Shown piece by piece: positions 6,781 to 7,979 of a DNA stretch of 7,979 nt. Position 1 is the first letter of the stretch, and each line of letters opens with the position of its first letter. The stretch lies in the NCBI GenBank assembly GCA_021781315.1, contig JAJXXB010000113.1, positions 1 through 7,979 on the forward strand. Direction: 5' to 3'. The DNA comes from Actinomycetes bacterium (GTDB taxonomy: Bacteria; Actinomycetota; Acidimicrobiia; Acidimicrobiales; RAAP-2). The translations under genes were made by a program, and so were the position numbers. Under the pieces are notes generated by a model. The model saw only the letters and a program-made list of their open reading frames with translations. It was not told where the DNA came from and searched no databases.

Positions 6781-7979
6781 CGGTGTAAGTCCTGGAGCGA
6801 CGCGACGCGCCAGCCGCGCGCGCGGGTGTCGGCAATGCCCTTGGCGGCGGCCAGACCCGCGCTCAGCGTGGTCAGACACGGCACGCCGTGCACGATCGAG
6901 GCGTGTCGGATCTGCGCGCCGTCGGCGTGGGCCCCCTTGCCCGACGGCGTGTTCACCACCAACTGCACGTCGCCCGAGGCGATCAGCCCTACCGCGTCCA
7001 CACCGAGGTCGGCCAGTCCCACCTTGCCCACGAGGGTCGCCACCTCGACGTCGTGAGATCGCAGGAAGCCCGCGGTGCCCACCGTCGCGGCCAGCGTGAA
7101 GCCGAGTTCGCGCAGCTGGCGGGCCAGGGCGAGTCCCTGGTCCTTGTCGCGGTCGGCCAAGGACAAGAAGACCTGCCCGCTGTCGGGCAGCCCGGTGCCG
7201 GCGGCCAACTGGGCCTTGGCGAAGGCGATGCCGAAGCTCTCGCCCACCCCCATCACCTCACCCGTCGAGCGCATCTCGGGTCCCAGTACCGTGTCCACGC
7301 CGGGGAAGCGGCTAAAGGGCAGCACCGCCTCCTTCACGCTCACGTAGTCGGGCCGCGGCGTGGTCGCGGGCACGTCGCCGCTCGCGCGCAGCGCGGCCAG
7401 CGTCTCGCCCAGCATCACGCGCACGGCGACCTGAGCAACGGAGACCCCCGTCGCCTTGGCGACGAAGGGCACGGTGCGGCTGGCTCGCGGGTTGGCCTCG
7501 AGGACGAAGAGCTCGTCGTCCTTGACCGCGTACTGCACGTTGATGAGACCGACGACGCCCAACTCGTTCGCGATGCGCGCGGTGTAGTCGTCGAGGGCGG
7601 CCAGCACGGTGGCGCTGAGTGTCTGGGGCGGCAGGGCGCACGCCGAGTCGCCCGAGTGCACACCGGCCTCTTCGACGTGCTCCATGACGCCGGCGATGTA
7701 GAGATCGCCGGTCACGTCGCGGATCGCGTCGACGTCGACCTCGATAGCGTCTTCGAGGAAGCTGTCGATCAGGATCGGCCGCGTCGCCGACACCCCTCCC
7801 TCACGCGCAAGGGCCCCGTGGGCGCTCGTGAGGTTGGTCATCACCCGACTGAGCGACTCGTCGTCGTAGACGATCTCCATCGCCCGACCGCCGAGCACGT
7901 AGCTCGGACGCACGAGGACCGGGTAGCCGATGCGCGACACCACCGCGCGGGCCTCGTCGAGGCTGAGCGCGACGTCACC
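6777..7979 (-). CDS. carB: Carbamoyl-phosphate synthase large subunit, C-terminal 400 residues (5' end cut off)
   Basis: CarB makes carbamoyl phosphate from bicarbonate, ATP and ammonia that the small subunit CarA releases from glutamine. It feeds both pyrimidine and arginine synthesis. The frame is open to the window edge and is read here from base 7979. The visible 400 residues are the second ATP-grasp domain and the C-terminal allosteric domain of a protein of about 1,100 residues. Motifs include YPVLVRPSYVLGGRAMEIVY at 19-38, VEVDVDAI at 80-87, MEHVEEAGVHSGDSA at 99-113, LEANPRASRTVPFV at 160-173 with metal and ATP ligands, and GPEMRSTGEVMGVG at 233-246. The MGS-like regulatory domain spans about 267-400. 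Compared with the E. coli effector site as I recall it, both threonines of TxGT (299, 302), the lysine of LVxKV (319) and N343 are kept, but the second threonine of NTT is P345. The stop overlaps the pyrD start by four bases. GTG at 7941-7943 is internal, not a start. Confidence 0.97.
   Translation of the reverse strand, partial: GDVALSLDEARAVVSRIGYPVLVRPSYVLGGRAMEIVYDDESLSRVMTNLTSAHGALAREGGVSATRPILIDSFLEDAIEVDVDAIRDVTGDLYIAGVMEHVEEAGVHSGDSACALPPQTLSATVLAALDDYTARIANELGVVGLINVQYAVKDDELFVLEANPRASRTVPFVAKATGVSVAQVAVRVMLGETLAALRASGDVPATTPRPDYVSVKEAVLPFSRFPGVDTVLGPEMRSTGEVMGVGESFGIAFAKAQLAAGTGLPDSGQVFLSLADRDKDQGLALARQLRELGFTLAATVGTAGFLRSHDVEVATLVGKVGLADLGVDAVGLIASGDVQLVVNTPSGKGAHADGAQIRHASIVHGVPCLTTLSAGLAAAKGIADTRARGWRVASLQDLHR
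6790..6793 (-). promoter_or_regulatory. Ribosome binding site deciding the pyrD start
   Basis: AGGA on the minus strand lies nine bases before the GTG at 6778-6780. Together with the GTGA stop/start overlap with carB, it supports the 302-residue form of PyrD over a longer frame that begins inside carB. Confidence 0.5.

Noticed and set aside
6778..6879. Longer PyrD form starting 33 codons upstream within carB
   Set aside because: The extra residues are Arg-rich and unlike the family, whereas the GTG at 6780 gives the normal N-terminus and the common stop/start overlap.
5698..7056. Plus-strand open frame of 452 codons opposite pyrF, pyrD and carB
   Set aside because: It has low-complexity, His/Arg/Gly-rich composition and spans three clear minus-strand genes; it is a codon-bias shadow.
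7941..7943. GTG as the start of carB
   Set aside because: The frame continues upstream to 7979 with CarB-like sequence (DVALSLDEARAV), so this GTG is an internal valine codon.

Overview
This window is a dense, one-direction block of housekeeping genes from a very GC-rich bacterium. All nine genes lie on the minus strand, so transcription runs from base 7979 towards base 1. In that order they are carB (5' part cut by the window edge), pyrD, pyrF, mihF, gmk, rpoZ, coaBC, metK and priA (3' part cut by the window edge). The actinobacterial-type integration host factor beside gmk, a PriA without helicase motifs, a type 2 PyrF and actinobacterial motif variants in CoaBC all point to Actinomycetota. 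The style of Gmk and PriA suggests class Acidimicrobiia, but that is a judgement from memory, not a search.

Region 5043-7979 holds the pyrimidine end: the C-terminal part of the carbamoyl-phosphate synthase large subunit, a class 1B-like dihydroorotate dehydrogenase and OMP decarboxylase. Together these cover the first step and two late steps of UMP synthesis. Region 3761-5015 holds the nucleoid protein mIHF, guanylate kinase (GMP to GDP) and RNA polymerase omega. Region 1355-3780 holds coenzyme A synthesis (CoaBC) and S-adenosylmethionine synthesis (MetK). Region 1-1355 holds the first 451 codons of a degenerate primosomal PriA.

The genes are packed almost without gaps. carB/pyrD overlap by 4 bases, pyrD/pyrF by 8, mihF/gmk by 11, rpoZ/coaBC by 20, coaBC/metK by 4 and metK/priA by 1. 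The only spacers are 27 bases (pyrF-mihF) and 3 bases (gmk-rpoZ). This implies one operon with translational coupling, possibly with an internal promoter just before mihF. There is no stretch over 300 bases without a gene. I see no RNA gene, mobile element, CRISPR array, riboswitch or convincing terminator.

I found no undescribed system here. The points worth a second look are local: a PriA zinc site that lacks one expected cysteine, a possible leaderless start for mihF, a class 1B-like PyrD with no pyrK beside it, a TTG-started gmk nested in mihF, and family-atypical active-site residues in CoaBC and Gmk.
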